Source of the DNA: Bradyrhizobium campsiandrae
Lineage (GTDB): Bacteria > Pseudomonadota > Alphaproteobacteria > Rhizobiales > Xanthobacteraceae
Direction of reading: 5' to 3'
Length of the DNA stretch: 64,000 bases
NCBI RefSeq assembly: GCF_014529705.1
Contig: NZ_JAANIH010000019.1
Coordinates: 1-64,000, forward strand
Of the stretch, positions 45,890-53,890 are shown in pieces; the stretch's first letter is position 1, and each line of letters begins with the position of its first letter. The position numbers were made by a program, and so were the translations under genes. The notes beneath the pieces are model-generated. The model saw only the letters and a program-made list of their open reading frames with translations. It was not told the origin of the DNA and made no database searches.

Positions 45890-46859
45890 CTGATTGGTCT
45901 TTCGGATTGGACGTGAGGCGGTTCGGGTGAAAGCCGTGCATCGGACGCGCGGGGCTGTCGTTCAATACGAGCGACAGCAACTCCGGCCGGGCGTAGTGGC
46001 CGACCGAGTCCATCATCCGCTTGCGCTTGGTGATCAAGGCCAGATCGAGATCGGCGACAAGGATGCCCTCGCCGCTGGTCAGCGGCGGCACCAGGTGATT
46101 GCCTTCGGGGGAGACGATCGCGGTCATGCAGCCGCCGCGCAGGCCTTTGCGCAGACCCTCCTCGGGCGAGATTTTCGCGATCTGCTCCTCGGTCAGCCAA
46201 CCCGTGGCATTGACGACGAAGCATCCGCTTTCGAGCGCATGATGCCGGATCGTCACCTCGATCTGATCGGCGAAGACCTGTCCGACCAGCGACCCCGGAA
46301 ACTGGGCCGCGTGAATCTCTTCGTGCTGGGCCATCAGCGCGTAGCGCGCGAGCGGGTTGTAATGCTCCCAGCAGGCCAGCGCGCCGACACGGCCGACCGC
46401 GGTCTCGACCACCTTCAGGCCGGCGCCGTCGCCCTGCCCCCAGATCATGCGCTCGTGAAACGTCGGCGTGATCTTGCGGCGCTTCAGCAGAAGCGCGCCG
46501 TTCGCATCGAACACGAGCTGGGTGTTGTAGAGCGAGCCGTGATCGCGCTCGTTGACGCCGAGCACGACCACCATGCCGTGGCGCTTCGCCGCCTGCGCAA
46601 CGGCATCCGTCACCGGACCAGGCACGATGACGGCGTTGTCGTAGAGCTGGATGTGCTCGGCGCCGCTGAGGACCGGCGGACGGACAAAGGAGAAATACGG
46701 GTACCAGGGAACGAACGTCTCCGGAAAAACGGCGAACTGGACTCCCTTGCTCGCCGCCTCCGTGATGGCCGCCAGGATCCGGTCGACCGTTCCGGTCGGC
46801 GTGTCCAGATCCGGTGCGATCTGAACAGCGCCAGCCCTGATCGTGCGTCTCACTGTCAC
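45804..46859 (-). CDS. nit1: Nit1-type nitrilase
   Basis: A protein of 351 residues of the carbon-nitrogen hydrolase fold. The catalytic triad can be read as E47 (FPETFVPWYP), K129 (LKRRKITPTFHERMIWGQGDG) and C163 (LACWEHYNPLARYAL). The ACWEHYNPLARY context is the nitrilase (not amidase) signature. The expected reaction is hydrolysis of a nitrile, possibly cyanide-derived, to acid plus ammonia. The last about 28 residues overlap the radical SAM gene in another frame and are probably a run-on extension. It lies 37 bp behind the sll0783-like gene. Confidence 0.92.
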   Translation of the reverse strand: MTVRRTIRAGAVQIAPDLDTPTGTVDRILAAITEAASKGVQFAVFPETFVPWYPYFSFVRPPVLSGAEHIQLYDNAVIVPGPVTDAVAQAAKRHGMVVVLGVNERDHGSLYNTQLVFDANGALLLKRRKITPTFHERMIWGQGDGAGLKVVETAVGRVGALACWEHYNPLARYALMAQHEEIHAAQFPGSLVGQVFADQIEVTIRHHALESGCFVVNATGWLTEEQIAKISPEEGLRKGLRGGCMTAIVSPEGNHLVPPLTSGEGILVADLDLALITKRKRMMDSVGHYARPELLSLVLNDSPARPMHGFHPNRLTSNPKDQSDETADAATSGDADRAADQRVAVLRGPAR

Positions 46860-46896
46860 TGTATCCTCCCTCGTCCGTCGCGCGAGCTAGCCGAGC

Positions 46897-47379
46897 TCAG
46901 ACGGTCCAGGTGTGGAGCATGAACGCGTCGTCCCTGCGGTGAAGCAGGATGAGGTCGAGCACGTCGAGCGGATTGATCGGCCGGATGCCGGGAATGAGCG
47001 ACGGCTCGCCATGACCGTAAAGCGCTTGCAGCGCGAACCGGCAGGCATAGACCTTGCCACCCTCGTCCATGAACTTTGCGAGCTGGTTGTTGAAGTTCTG
47101 CGCGCCGGGGAAGGCTTCGTCGCCGATCTTCGGAAAGCCGCGCTGAATGCCGAGCGTGACGCCGGGGCCGTAAAGCAGAACCGAGGTCTCAAAGCCCTTC
47201 CGCTTCAGGCGCAGCGCCTGGAGAATATTGACGAGACCGATGGAACCCTCGAACGCGACGGTGTGGAAGGTGACCAGCGCCTTCTCACCCGGTTTTGCTT
47301 TGACGTCCTCGAAAACCTTCTCTTCATAGTCGACGAGAAAGTCGCCCTTCTGACGCGCGGGCATGTTCACTGCTGGCAT
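46897..47379 (-). CDS. MSMEG_0572/Sll0783 family nitrogen starvation response protein
   Basis: A protein of 160 residues from ATG 47379, with a textbook AGGAGGTG 5 bases upstream; the frame to 47430 is excluded. Characteristic parts are VDYEEKVFEDVKAKPGEKALVTFHTVAFEGSIG and LYGPGVTLGIQRGFPKIGDEAFPG, then GKVYACRFALQALYGHGE with one conserved Cys. The fold resembles DsrE-like small proteins. In Synechocystis sll0783 is induced by nitrogen starvation and affects polyhydroxybutyrate (recalled from literature). It is the first gene of the minus-strand cluster, so its promoter is in the 47380-47710 spacer. Confidence 0.9.
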   Translation of the reverse strand: MPAVNMPARQKGDFLVDYEEKVFEDVKAKPGEKALVTFHTVAFEGSIGLVNILQALRLKRKGFETSVLLYGPGVTLGIQRGFPKIGDEAFPGAQNFNNQLAKFMDEGGKVYACRFALQALYGHGEPSLIPGIRPINPLDVLDLILLHRRDDAFMLHTWTV

Positions 47380-47710
47380 AGACACCTCCTGTTCACGTCC
47401 GGCCTCCCGGATCGAGATCAGGTTTTGCAATCAATGTGCCAAGCAGCGTTCTGCACTACAAATCATCAAACCATACAATATGCATTCATTTATCCATTCA
47501 ATGTTGAATGGAGACCTGACTGGATTTGGCGACGCTCGCGTCGTGATCGAAAAATAGTGCCTGAAAAATACTGAGCAGCGCGCCCGATCTATGTGCAACG
47601 CGCTCAGTCGGAACACCTCGTCAAGGCGATCAAAACACGCAATACAATTGTCTCAACGCTCGCAACAATATACAGTCAATTCTGCTGACGTAATTGACCG
47701 GAACCGAGCA
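47380..47710. promoter_or_regulatory. Divergent AT-rich control region, nitrilase cluster / MocR gene
   Basis: This 331-bp spacer is clearly richer in A+T than its neighbours. It contains the palindrome at 47494-47511, two ATACAA hexamers (about 47474 and 47641) and an ACAATTGT octamer (about 47643). MocR-type proteins often bind ATAC-type direct repeats. No gene is present. Confidence 0.6.
47494..47511. promoter_or_regulatory. Perfect 18-bp palindrome, candidate operator
   Basis: CCATTCAA-TG-TTGAATGG is a perfect inverted repeat lying about 115 bp upstream of the first cluster gene and 200 bp upstream of the MocR gene. No T-run follows on either strand, so an operator is more likely than a terminator. 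Confidence 0.55.
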
Positions 47711-49099
47711 ATGGCCGACTGGCGACCTGATCTCTCGAGCAGTGACAAGCCGCGTTATCTCGCCATCGCAGACGCGATCGCCGACGACATCGCGGCCGGA
47801 CGGCTTGTGATCGGCGACCGCCTGCCCCCTCAGCGGAAACTGGCCAAGCGCCTCGACGTCGATTTCACCACCGTCGCGCGCGGCTATGTCGAGGCGCAGA
47901 AGCGCGGGCTGATCGAATCCAAGGTCGGACAGGGAACCTTCGTGCGCGACAAGCCGCGGCCGCGGCGTTCGGCGGCGAGCTTTCCGCCCCGCCCCGTCGA
48001 CCTGTCGATGAACCTGCCGCCCGAGCCCGACGACCCTGAACTGATCGAACGCATGCAGGCCGGCGCCGAGCATGTGCTGCGCGATGTCGTCTCGCTGCTG
48101 CGCTACCAGGGTTTTGGCGGCACACAGGCCGACAAGGATGCCGCCTCGAGCTGGCTCGGCCGCCGCGCGCTGGTGCCGGCACAGAACCGTATCTTCGTCT
48201 CGCCCGGGGCCCATCCGGCGCTGCTCGGCATCCTCTCGATCCTCGCGAAGGCGGGCGAGATGGTGCTATGCGAGGCCATCACCTATCCCGGGATCAGGTC
48301 GATCGCCGCGCAGCTCGGCCTCAAACTCGTCGGCCTGCCGATGGATCAGGATGGCATCGAGCCGCAGGCGCTGACCGATGCCTGCAAGAAGCTGAAGCCC
48401 AAGGCAATCTACCTCAATCCGACGCTGCAGAATCCGACGACGTTGACGATTCCGGACTCGCGACGGCGCGAGATCGTCGCGATCGCGCGGCGCTTCAAGC
48501 TGCCTATTATCGAGGACGACGCCTACGGCTTCATCCCGGAGCATGGCCACGGCCACGCGCCCTTCGCCGCGATCGCGCCCGATCTGACCTGGCACGTCGC
48601 GGGCCTCGCAAAGTGCATCGGCGCAGGCCTGCGTGCCGCCTACGTCGTCGTGCCCGATACGCGCGCGGCCTGGCCGTTTGCCTCGGCGCTCCGGGCGGCG
48701 ACCGTGATGGCATCTCCCCTCACGGTGGCGATCGCAACACGCTGGATCGAGGACGGCACCGCGGACACGATGTTGCGGTTCATTCGCGCCGAGACGTCGG
48801 CGCGGCAAAAGCTCGCCGCCGAGATCCTGCCCAAGGGCTCCTATCGCGGCGATCCCCTGAGCTTCAACCTGTGGGTCGACCTGCCCACGCCCTGGCGGCG
48901 CTCGGCTTTCGTGGAGCATATGCGGCAGACCGGCGTCGGCGTCGTTGCAAGCGACGCCTTTGTCGTGAGTGACCCGCCGCCCGAAGCCGTCAGGATCTGC
49001 ATCTGCGGCCCGTCAACCCGCGCGCAGATCAGATCTGCGCTCGAATACGCCGCTCACGCCCTGACAGAAACCCCGGCCCTGGCGTCGCCGTTTCTGTGA
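47711..49099 (+). CDS. MocR-type GntR regulator with aminotransferase-like domain
   Basis: A protein of 462 residues from ATG 47711 (MADWRPDLSS); the frame opens at 47591. The GntR winged HTH covers residues 10-75 (RYLAIADAIADDIAAGRLVIGDRLPPQRKLAKRLDVDFTTVARGYVEAQKRGLI). The rest is a type I aminotransferase fold with IIEDDAYG (PLP ring Asp) and HVAGLAKCIGAGLRAAYVV, in which K would hold PLP. MocR proteins sense PLP-bound amines or amino acids. Its divergent position makes it the probable regulator of the nitrilase cluster. Confidence 0.9.
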   Translation: MADWRPDLSSSDKPRYLAIADAIADDIAAGRLVIGDRLPPQRKLAKRLDVDFTTVARGYVEAQKRGLIESKVGQGTFVRDKPRPRRSAASFPPRPVDLSMNLPPEPDDPELIERMQAGAEHVLRDVVSLLRYQGFGGTQADKDAASSWLGRRALVPAQNRIFVSPGAHPALLGILSILAKAGEMVLCEAITYPGIRSIAAQLGLKLVGLPMDQDGIEPQALTDACKKLKPKAIYLNPTLQNPTTLTIPDSRRREIVAIARRFKLPIIEDDAYGFIPEHGHGHAPFAAIAPDLTWHVAGLAKCIGAGLRAAYVVVPDTRAAWPFASALRAATVMASPLTVAIATRWIEDGTADTMLRFIRAETSARQKLAAEILPKGSYRGDPLSFNLWVDLPTPWRRSAFVEHMRQTGVGVVASDAFVVSDPPPEAVRICICGPSTRAQIRSALEYAAHALTETPALASPFL

Positions 49100-49109
49100 T
49101 GGTGCGGCG

Positions 49110-49265
49110 TCAGTTCGTGACCCGCTCGCCGCGGCCGTAGACCAGCAGCATGAAGATGATGACGAGGCCGTAGATGACCTGGCGGCCGGCCTCGGGCATG
49201 TCCATGATCGACAGAACGCTGTTCCGGAGGTCGATGCCATGGCCAGCCCAGGCGTCGTTCGGCCT
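49110..49265 (-). pseudogene. LivM-type ABC permease, C-terminal relic
   Basis: The minus strand reads LRNSVLSIMDMPEAGRQVIY, then GLVIIFMLLVYGRGERVTN and a stop at 49110. This is the last membrane helix and tail of a LivM permease. Only about 45-50 residues remain; towards 49265 the sequence joins the stop of another gene. The orphan binding protein at 50862 could have belonged to the same lost transporter operon. Confidence 0.75.
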
Positions 49266-49609
49266 CAGCGGGCGTCAAGTAGCGGCAATAGCATCGCTCT
49301 CACATCCTGCGGCAGGATCGACAAAACGTAGGACTGGATTTCGCCATTACGATCGAGATAAGTCTTCTCGCCCATCTGCAGCACTCTGCCGCGGACGCGA
49401 TAGATTTCACCGGTGTTCTCGTTCGTAACGATGAAGCCTCTGAACCCGAGTTGATCGGCGGTCCTCACGTCGTTGAGCACGGAACGCTGCCGGGCGATGA
49501 GCGCATGCAAGCGGGTCGCCTCCCCATCTCCGAGACGCAGGCGAGGATTGGGACGCCCCGAGAACATATCGACTTCGACGTTGAGCACCGGCGTCATGGC
49601 TGAATCCAT
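49265..49609 (-). CDS. Small protein with FSGxPNP domain, unrecognised family
   Basis: A protein of 114 residues (start ATG 49609, or ATG 49597 giving MTPVLNVEVDMF); the frame open to 49816 overlaps the previous gene. Visible features are VEVDMFSGRPNPRLRLGDGEATRLHAL, then LGFRGFIVTNENTGEIYRVRGRVLQMG and a C-terminal SYVLSILPQDVRAMLLPLL. The first 70 residues align by eye with the start of the upstream gene product (VTLDVFSGLPNPSLQLSD, GLGYRGFLIS). No signal peptide. Function is unknown. It lies 55 bp behind its partner on the same strand. Confidence 0.6.
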   Translation of the reverse strand: MDSAMTPVLNVEVDMFSGRPNPRLRLGDGEATRLHALIARQRSVLNDVRTADQLGFRGFIVTNENTGEIYRVRGRVLQMGEKTYLDRNGEIQSYVLSILPQDVRAMLLPLLDAR

Positions 49610-49664
49610 CCGACTCTTTGTGCCACTGGCTTTCGACAAGACGCCGGCAAGCTCGATCTGGTGC

Positions 49665-50519
49665 TCAGGCGATCGACAGGCCGCGCTTCGTGACCATGTA
49701 ATCGCAGAAGATAGTATAAGGACCGCGATTGCACCTGTTCGGATCCGAAATGGTGTGGCCGGCATTGTCCACATTCCTGGCTGCCGTCTGTCCGGGCTTG
49801 TGCGACCAGCACCCATTCTTGTCCTGTCGGTACCAATGGTAGTCAGCGCCAGGCCAAATCACAAGCGCAACATACCAGCCCTGGCCCGGCGCCAGAGGAC
49901 CGCCGAAGCCGTGCGCAGCCACCGCCAGTCCGTCCGCGACTGCCCCGGCCTGCACGTGAGCGCAGTCCATGACCGTGGCCTGCTGTCCATGCGCCCTGCC
50001 TGGCTGCGCAAATGTGTTCGTGATCTGATCGTTGGCATAGTTGTAGCAGTTATTGTGCGGCTGAACGGTCGGGTTGTTCCAGGGCGCGGGATTGTAGACG
50101 GGTGCGTCGGCCGCGTCGCATTGCGGGCAGGCGGCAGGCGCTGCCGCCGCGCCAAACTGCGTTACGCTGGCGATGCCGGCATGAACATGATCATGCACGT
50201 CCTGGCCAAGTCGCGGCTTGAACTTGCCGAGTAGAAACCGTTCGATCTCGGTGTTGTCGACGACGTTAGCGAGACTTATGCCACGATCGACCAACCCTTC
50301 GTGAACACGCAGCGTTCCTGCGGCCGTCATGGTGGGGTCGTGCGACGAGATCAGAAAGCCGCGATAGCCAAGACCGCCGACCACCCCGGACGGGCGCTCG
50401 TGCGTCATGGTCGTCGCAACAGCCAAACGATCATGCAGCTCCCGCTCGTCGACGTCGCTAAGCTGCAAGGATGGATTTGGGAGGCCTGAAAATACGTCAA
50501 GAGTAACCACTGTTGTCAT
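49665..50519 (-). CDS. FSGxPNP-domain protein with papain/NlpC-like C-terminal domain
   Basis: A protein of 284 residues; ATG 50519 has AGGAG 7 bases upstream. The N-terminal 80 residues carry the same FSGLPNP domain as the small neighbour. A CPQC pair (131, 134) follows. The C-terminal domain (150-284) starts HNNCYNYANDQ with C158, includes VMDCAHVQAG and WYVALVIWPGADYHWYRQD with H228, then CWSHKPGQTAARNVDNAGHTISDP, where D251 or N252 could complete a catalytic triad. This pattern suggests a cysteine peptidase or amidase-like fold. No signal peptide. I do not recognise the family by name. Confidence 0.7.
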   Translation of the reverse strand: MTTVVTLDVFSGLPNPSLQLSDVDERELHDRLAVATTMTHERPSGVVGGLGYRGFLISSHDPTMTAAGTLRVHEGLVDRGISLANVVDNTEIERFLLGKFKPRLGQDVHDHVHAGIASVTQFGAAAAPAACPQCDAADAPVYNPAPWNNPTVQPHNNCYNYANDQITNTFAQPGRAHGQQATVMDCAHVQAGAVADGLAVAAHGFGGPLAPGQGWYVALVIWPGADYHWYRQDKNGCWSHKPGQTAARNVDNAGHTISDPNRCNRGPYTIFCDYMVTKRGLSIA

Positions 50520-50861
50520 AATTCGCTCCTGTCATGAATGACCCGAAAAACAATCTGTCGAAAGGATCGGTCGGATAACGCGTCGTTCGGTGCGAGCTGG
50601 AGACAGGATCTCGGGTCGACGGAGTGTCACACCGCAAGAACCGCCCGGATAATTCGCGGGCATTATCTCATACGATGCATCTAAGGTTGTAACGATGAAA
50701 TTGGTCCAGCGGCCCGGTCGATGTTTCACGTGAGCACCTCACATCTGCCGCAAGTCCGGATTGCCTACTGCGGTGCATGTTGACTTTCCGCCATACCCTA
50801 CCGAATACTGCGAAAAATGCATAAAGGCGGTCGCAAACGACGGACCGGAGGGAGGGATAGG
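50520..50861. other. Intergenic region
   Basis: A 342-bp divergent gap between the FSGxPNP cassette (minus) and an ABC binding-protein gene (plus). It must hold both promoters. No gene, repeat or clear operator was found. Confidence 0.5.
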
Positions 50862-52172
50862 ATGCCGACTTCACGCAGGCAGCTGCTGAAGGGTACGGCG
50901 GCTGCCGCCGCCACACTCAGCCTCGATTGGACCCGGGCCCAGGCGCAAGCCGAGAATTTGCGTATCGGCCTGATCTACGACCTCACCGGACCGTTCGCCG
51001 CGGGCGGCTCGGTCGCCTCCTCGGTCGGCGCGCAGATCGCCATCGATCTCGTCAACGAGAAGGGCGGCATCGGCGGCAAGACCAAGATCGTGCCGGTCCC
51101 CGCCGACTCGCAGAGCAAGGCCGACGTTGCCATCAACGAGGCCGAGCGCCTGATCAGCCAGGAGAAGATCGACATCATCAACGGCGTCTATTCCAGCGCG
51201 CACGCCGTGCCGATGGCGGCCAAGGTCGAGCAGCAGAAGAAGATCCTCTGGATCACGACCGCGGTGTCGACCGCCGTGTTCAAGGACAAGAACCTGCAAT
51301 ATGTGTTTCGCGCGCAGATCCATTCCGACCAGTACGGCCAGGCGTTCGCCGGCTTCCTCGCCGAGCACGCCAAGGGCAAGCTCGGCATGGAGCCGAAGGA
51401 CGTCAAGGTCGCGCTGATCCACGAGGACGGCCCCTATGGCGTCGGCGTTGCCGCGGCTGACGAGGCCTATGCGAAAGAGGCCGGCATCCAGGTGGTGCTG
51501 CGCGAAGGCTACTCTGCCTCGGCGCCCGATCTCTCGGTGCTCGTCACGAAGCTCAAGCGCGCCAAGGTCGATGTGATCTCGCACGCCGGCTACAACCCCG
51601 ACATCACGCTGTTCCTGCGGCAGGCGCGCGAGAGCGGACTTCGGTTCAAGATGCTGTTCGGCGCCGGCGCCGGCTACAGCCAGCTCGACAAGCTGCGTGC
51701 GACCTTCGGCGCCGACATCGACAATTTCTGCAACATCGATCCGGTGCCGGCGCAATTGCTCGATCCCGCCAAGCTCGCGCCCGGCATGGGCGATCTGATC
51801 AACGCGATGGTCACGCGCTACAAGTCCAAGACCGGCGCTACCGAGGTGCCGCCGCACTGCTCGATGGGTTTCAACCAGACCTGGGTCCTGCTCAACAACG
51901 TGTTGCCGGTCGCCAAGGACAAGTACGGCAGCTTCGAGCCGGAGGCCATCCGCAAGGCGGCGCTCGACGTCGACATCCCGCCCGGCGGCACCATCCAGGG
52001 CTACGGCGTGAAATTCTTCCCGCCCGGCACGCCGCTCTCAGGCCAGAACGAACGTTCGACGCCGGTGGTGATGCAGAACGCGGGTGAGCACATCTCGGTG
52101 GTGTGGCCGACCAACATCCGCACCCAGGATCCGGTGTTTCCGCTGCCGAAGGGTTCGACCTACGGGGCGTAG
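50862..52172 (+). CDS. Branched-chain-type ABC binding protein with Tat signal (orphan)
   Basis: A protein of 436 residues from ATG 50862 with GGAGGGA upstream. The twin-arginine leader is TSRRQLLKGTAAAAATLSL. The type I periplasmic fold has LRIGLIYDLTGPFAAGGSVASSVGAQIAIDLVNEKGGIGGKTKIV, INGVYSSAHAVPMAAKVEQQKKILWITTAVST and LIHEDGPYGVGVAAADEAYAKEAGI. No permease or ATPase genes follow; a LivM relic lies 1.7 kb upstream. It may serve a transporter encoded elsewhere or be a leftover of a decayed operon. Confidence 0.9.
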   Translation: MPTSRRQLLKGTAAAAATLSLDWTRAQAQAENLRIGLIYDLTGPFAAGGSVASSVGAQIAIDLVNEKGGIGGKTKIVPVPADSQSKADVAINEAERLISQEKIDIINGVYSSAHAVPMAAKVEQQKKILWITTAVSTAVFKDKNLQYVFRAQIHSDQYGQAFAGFLAEHAKGKLGMEPKDVKVALIHEDGPYGVGVAAADEAYAKEAGIQVVLREGYSASAPDLSVLVTKLKRAKVDVISHAGYNPDITLFLRQARESGLRFKMLFGAGAGYSQLDKLRATFGADIDNFCNIDPVPAQLLDPAKLAPGMGDLINAMVTRYKSKTGATEVPPHCSMGFNQTWVLLNNVLPVAKDKYGSFEPEAIRKAALDVDIPPGGTIQGYGVKFFPPGTPLSGQNERSTPVVMQNAGEHISVVWPTNIRTQDPVFPLPKGSTYGA

Positions 52173-52255
52173 CTATTGCCAGCCACGAAGACGGTGCACC
52201 CTCTCCCACAAGGGGAGAAGGATTAGCAGCGGAGTTGGCGCGACTTCTCTCGGCT

Positions 52256-53425
52256 TCACAACACCACCCGCCGCCCCTCCTCCGCCGCCCAATAGCCGGC
52301 ATAGTTCACCTTGATCGTCTCATAGGCGAGCGCGAGGTCCGACAGTGGCTGGCGCCCCGTTGCGGCGCATTCCATGAAATCCTGGATCTCTTGGAGATAG
52401 CCGCGCGTCCATTCCTCCTCGAGGCAGACATATTGCCAGCCGGTTTTGCGGTCGACCTTTTCGGTGATGTAGATGCTTGCGAGTCTCTCCTCGCTGGTCT
52501 GATAGCTCATCAGATGATTGTTCGGGGTGATGTTGGCAAACAGCGAGCCGCCCGACGTGTAGGTCTCGATCAGGTTGCGCACGCCGCCCATGATCATGTC
52601 GCCGGAGAACACGGTGGCCTTGGTGCCGTCGGAGAAGGTCACGGTCAGCGTGCCCCAATCCTCGACATCGACGGGATTGGCCTTGATGTAGGTGCGCTCT
52701 TCCGGCTTGAGGACGGCTGTGACGTTGCCGACATCGCCGGTAACGCTGGCGACGTGGATTTTCTCCCCTCGCGCGCGCGCCTCGACCTGCTTGAGATAAA
52801 GCACGGCCGAGAGCGGATGGCAGCCCATGCGGATCAGCGATCCGCCGCCGGTCATCGCCCATTGCGCGGCATGGGCCGCGTGCGAGCCCGAATGGCTCTC
52901 CTCACCCTTCATGAACAGGATCTTGTCCTTTGTCGCCTTGATGATCTCCGCGATCTTGGTCACCGCGGGCGCGTAGACCCAGTCCTCGGCATACATGAAG
53001 AGTTTTCCAGTCCGCTCGATCGCCGTCCGCGTCGCCTCCATCTCCTCCAGCACGCGCTCGTACATCAGCGCCTTCGGCACGTGCTTGCCGATCGGCTGCC
53101 TGTCGCCCTCACGGCCGAAATAGCCGGCAAACGGCTTCTCGCAGATGACGTGCTTGCCGGCCTGCATGCTGGCGACGATCATTCCGGCATGGAGATTGGG
53201 CGGCGTGCAGATGTCGACGACATCGAGATCGGCATCGGCAATCAGCTCCGCGAAGCTGCGATAGACACGCGGAATGTGATGGTCGGCGGCGAACGCAACG
53301 ACATGGTCGCCGCGCGCGGCGACCGCCGCAACCTCGACGTCGACGCCGTAGACGCGCCGGAACGCATACATGTGCAGCTCCGACACGAAGCCGCAGCCGA
53401 CGAGACCGACCTTGATCCTGGCCAT
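52256..53425 (-). CDS. Gfo/Idh/MocA family oxidoreductase
   Basis: A protein of 389 residues. The N-terminal Rossmann domain is IKVGLVGCGFVSELHMYAFRRV, then DVVDICTPPNLHAGMIVASMQAGKHVICEKPFA with the conserved EKP. The C-terminal dimer domain contains GGGSLIRMGCHPLSAVLYL, where the His and neighbouring residues form the active site. It is an NAD(P)-dependent dehydrogenase for sugars or cyclitols; the substrate is unknown. It is convergent with the orphan binding-protein gene (83 bp gap with a short palindrome at 52200-52220) and alone in its unit. Confidence 0.9.
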   Translation of the reverse strand: MARIKVGLVGCGFVSELHMYAFRRVYGVDVEVAAVAARGDHVVAFAADHHIPRVYRSFAELIADADLDVVDICTPPNLHAGMIVASMQAGKHVICEKPFAGYFGREGDRQPIGKHVPKALMYERVLEEMEATRTAIERTGKLFMYAEDWVYAPAVTKIAEIIKATKDKILFMKGEESHSGSHAAHAAQWAMTGGGSLIRMGCHPLSAVLYLKQVEARARGEKIHVASVTGDVGNVTAVLKPEERTYIKANPVDVEDWGTLTVTFSDGTKATVFSGDMIMGGVRNLIETYTSGGSLFANITPNNHLMSYQTSEERLASIYITEKVDRKTGWQYVCLEEEWTRGYLQEIQDFMECAATGRQPLSDLALAYETIKVNYAGYWAAEEGRRVVL

Positions 53426-53472
53426 GACGCCCCTCCCCTTGCTTTGGGCGGCACTATAGCCCGATGGCCAGT

Positions 53473-53787
53473 CTATTCCACAGAGACGCGCACCACGCCG
53501 GCGCTCATCATGCCGAGCGCACGAGCGGCCGGCACCGAGAGATCGACGATGCGACCGCGGATGAAGGGGCCACGATCATTGACGCGGCATTGGATGGTCC
53601 GGCCGCTATAGGACACTTTCAGCACGCTGCCGAACGGGCGCGTTCGGTGCGCACAGGTCAGCTCGCCGTTCTTGGCGGCCTTTCCGTATCCATAATATGA
53701 GGCAAGTCCGCTTTCGGCGTGGGCGAGGGAAAATGCAGAAAGCGAGAAAGTGGTCAGACAAAACAAGAGTGTCGGCTGCGTTCGCAC
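53473..53787 (-). CDS. rlpA: RlpA-like septal ring/DPBB protein
   Basis: A protein of 104 residues from GTG 53787, which has GGGAG 7 bases upstream and gives a clean signal peptide (LLFCLTTFSLSAFSLAHA); TTG 53832 is a longer alternative. The double-psi beta-barrel is complete: ASYYGYGKAAKNGELTCAHRTRPFGSVLKVSY, then CRVNDRGPFIRGRIVDLSVPAARALG with the catalytic Asp in NDRGPF. No SPOR domain. Such proteins are short periplasmic lytic transglycosylases or peptidoglycan-binding proteins. Confidence 0.85.
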   Translation of the reverse strand: MRTQPTLLFCLTTFSLSAFSLAHAESGLASYYGYGKAAKNGELTCAHRTRPFGSVLKVSYSGRTIQCRVNDRGPFIRGRIVDLSVPAARALGMMSAGVVRVSVE

Positions 53788-53852
53788 GGCACCGCTCCCG
53801 GTTGGCCCTGCCCCGCGCTGCAACGTCGTCAAGTTCCCGATGGTTCCGGGAA

Positions 53853-53877
53853 CACTGCCGGGCGATGCCCGGCAGTG
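53853..53877 (-). terminator. Hairpin downstream of CmcJ-like gene
   Basis: CACTGCCGGGC (53853-53863) and GCCCGGCAGTG (53867-53877) form a perfect 11-bp stem with a 3-nt loop. It lies 13 bp beyond the stop of the minus-strand CmcJ-like gene, so it should terminate that transcript before the RlpA-like gene. Confidence 0.7.
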
Positions 53878-53890
53878 CCATCACACATTG

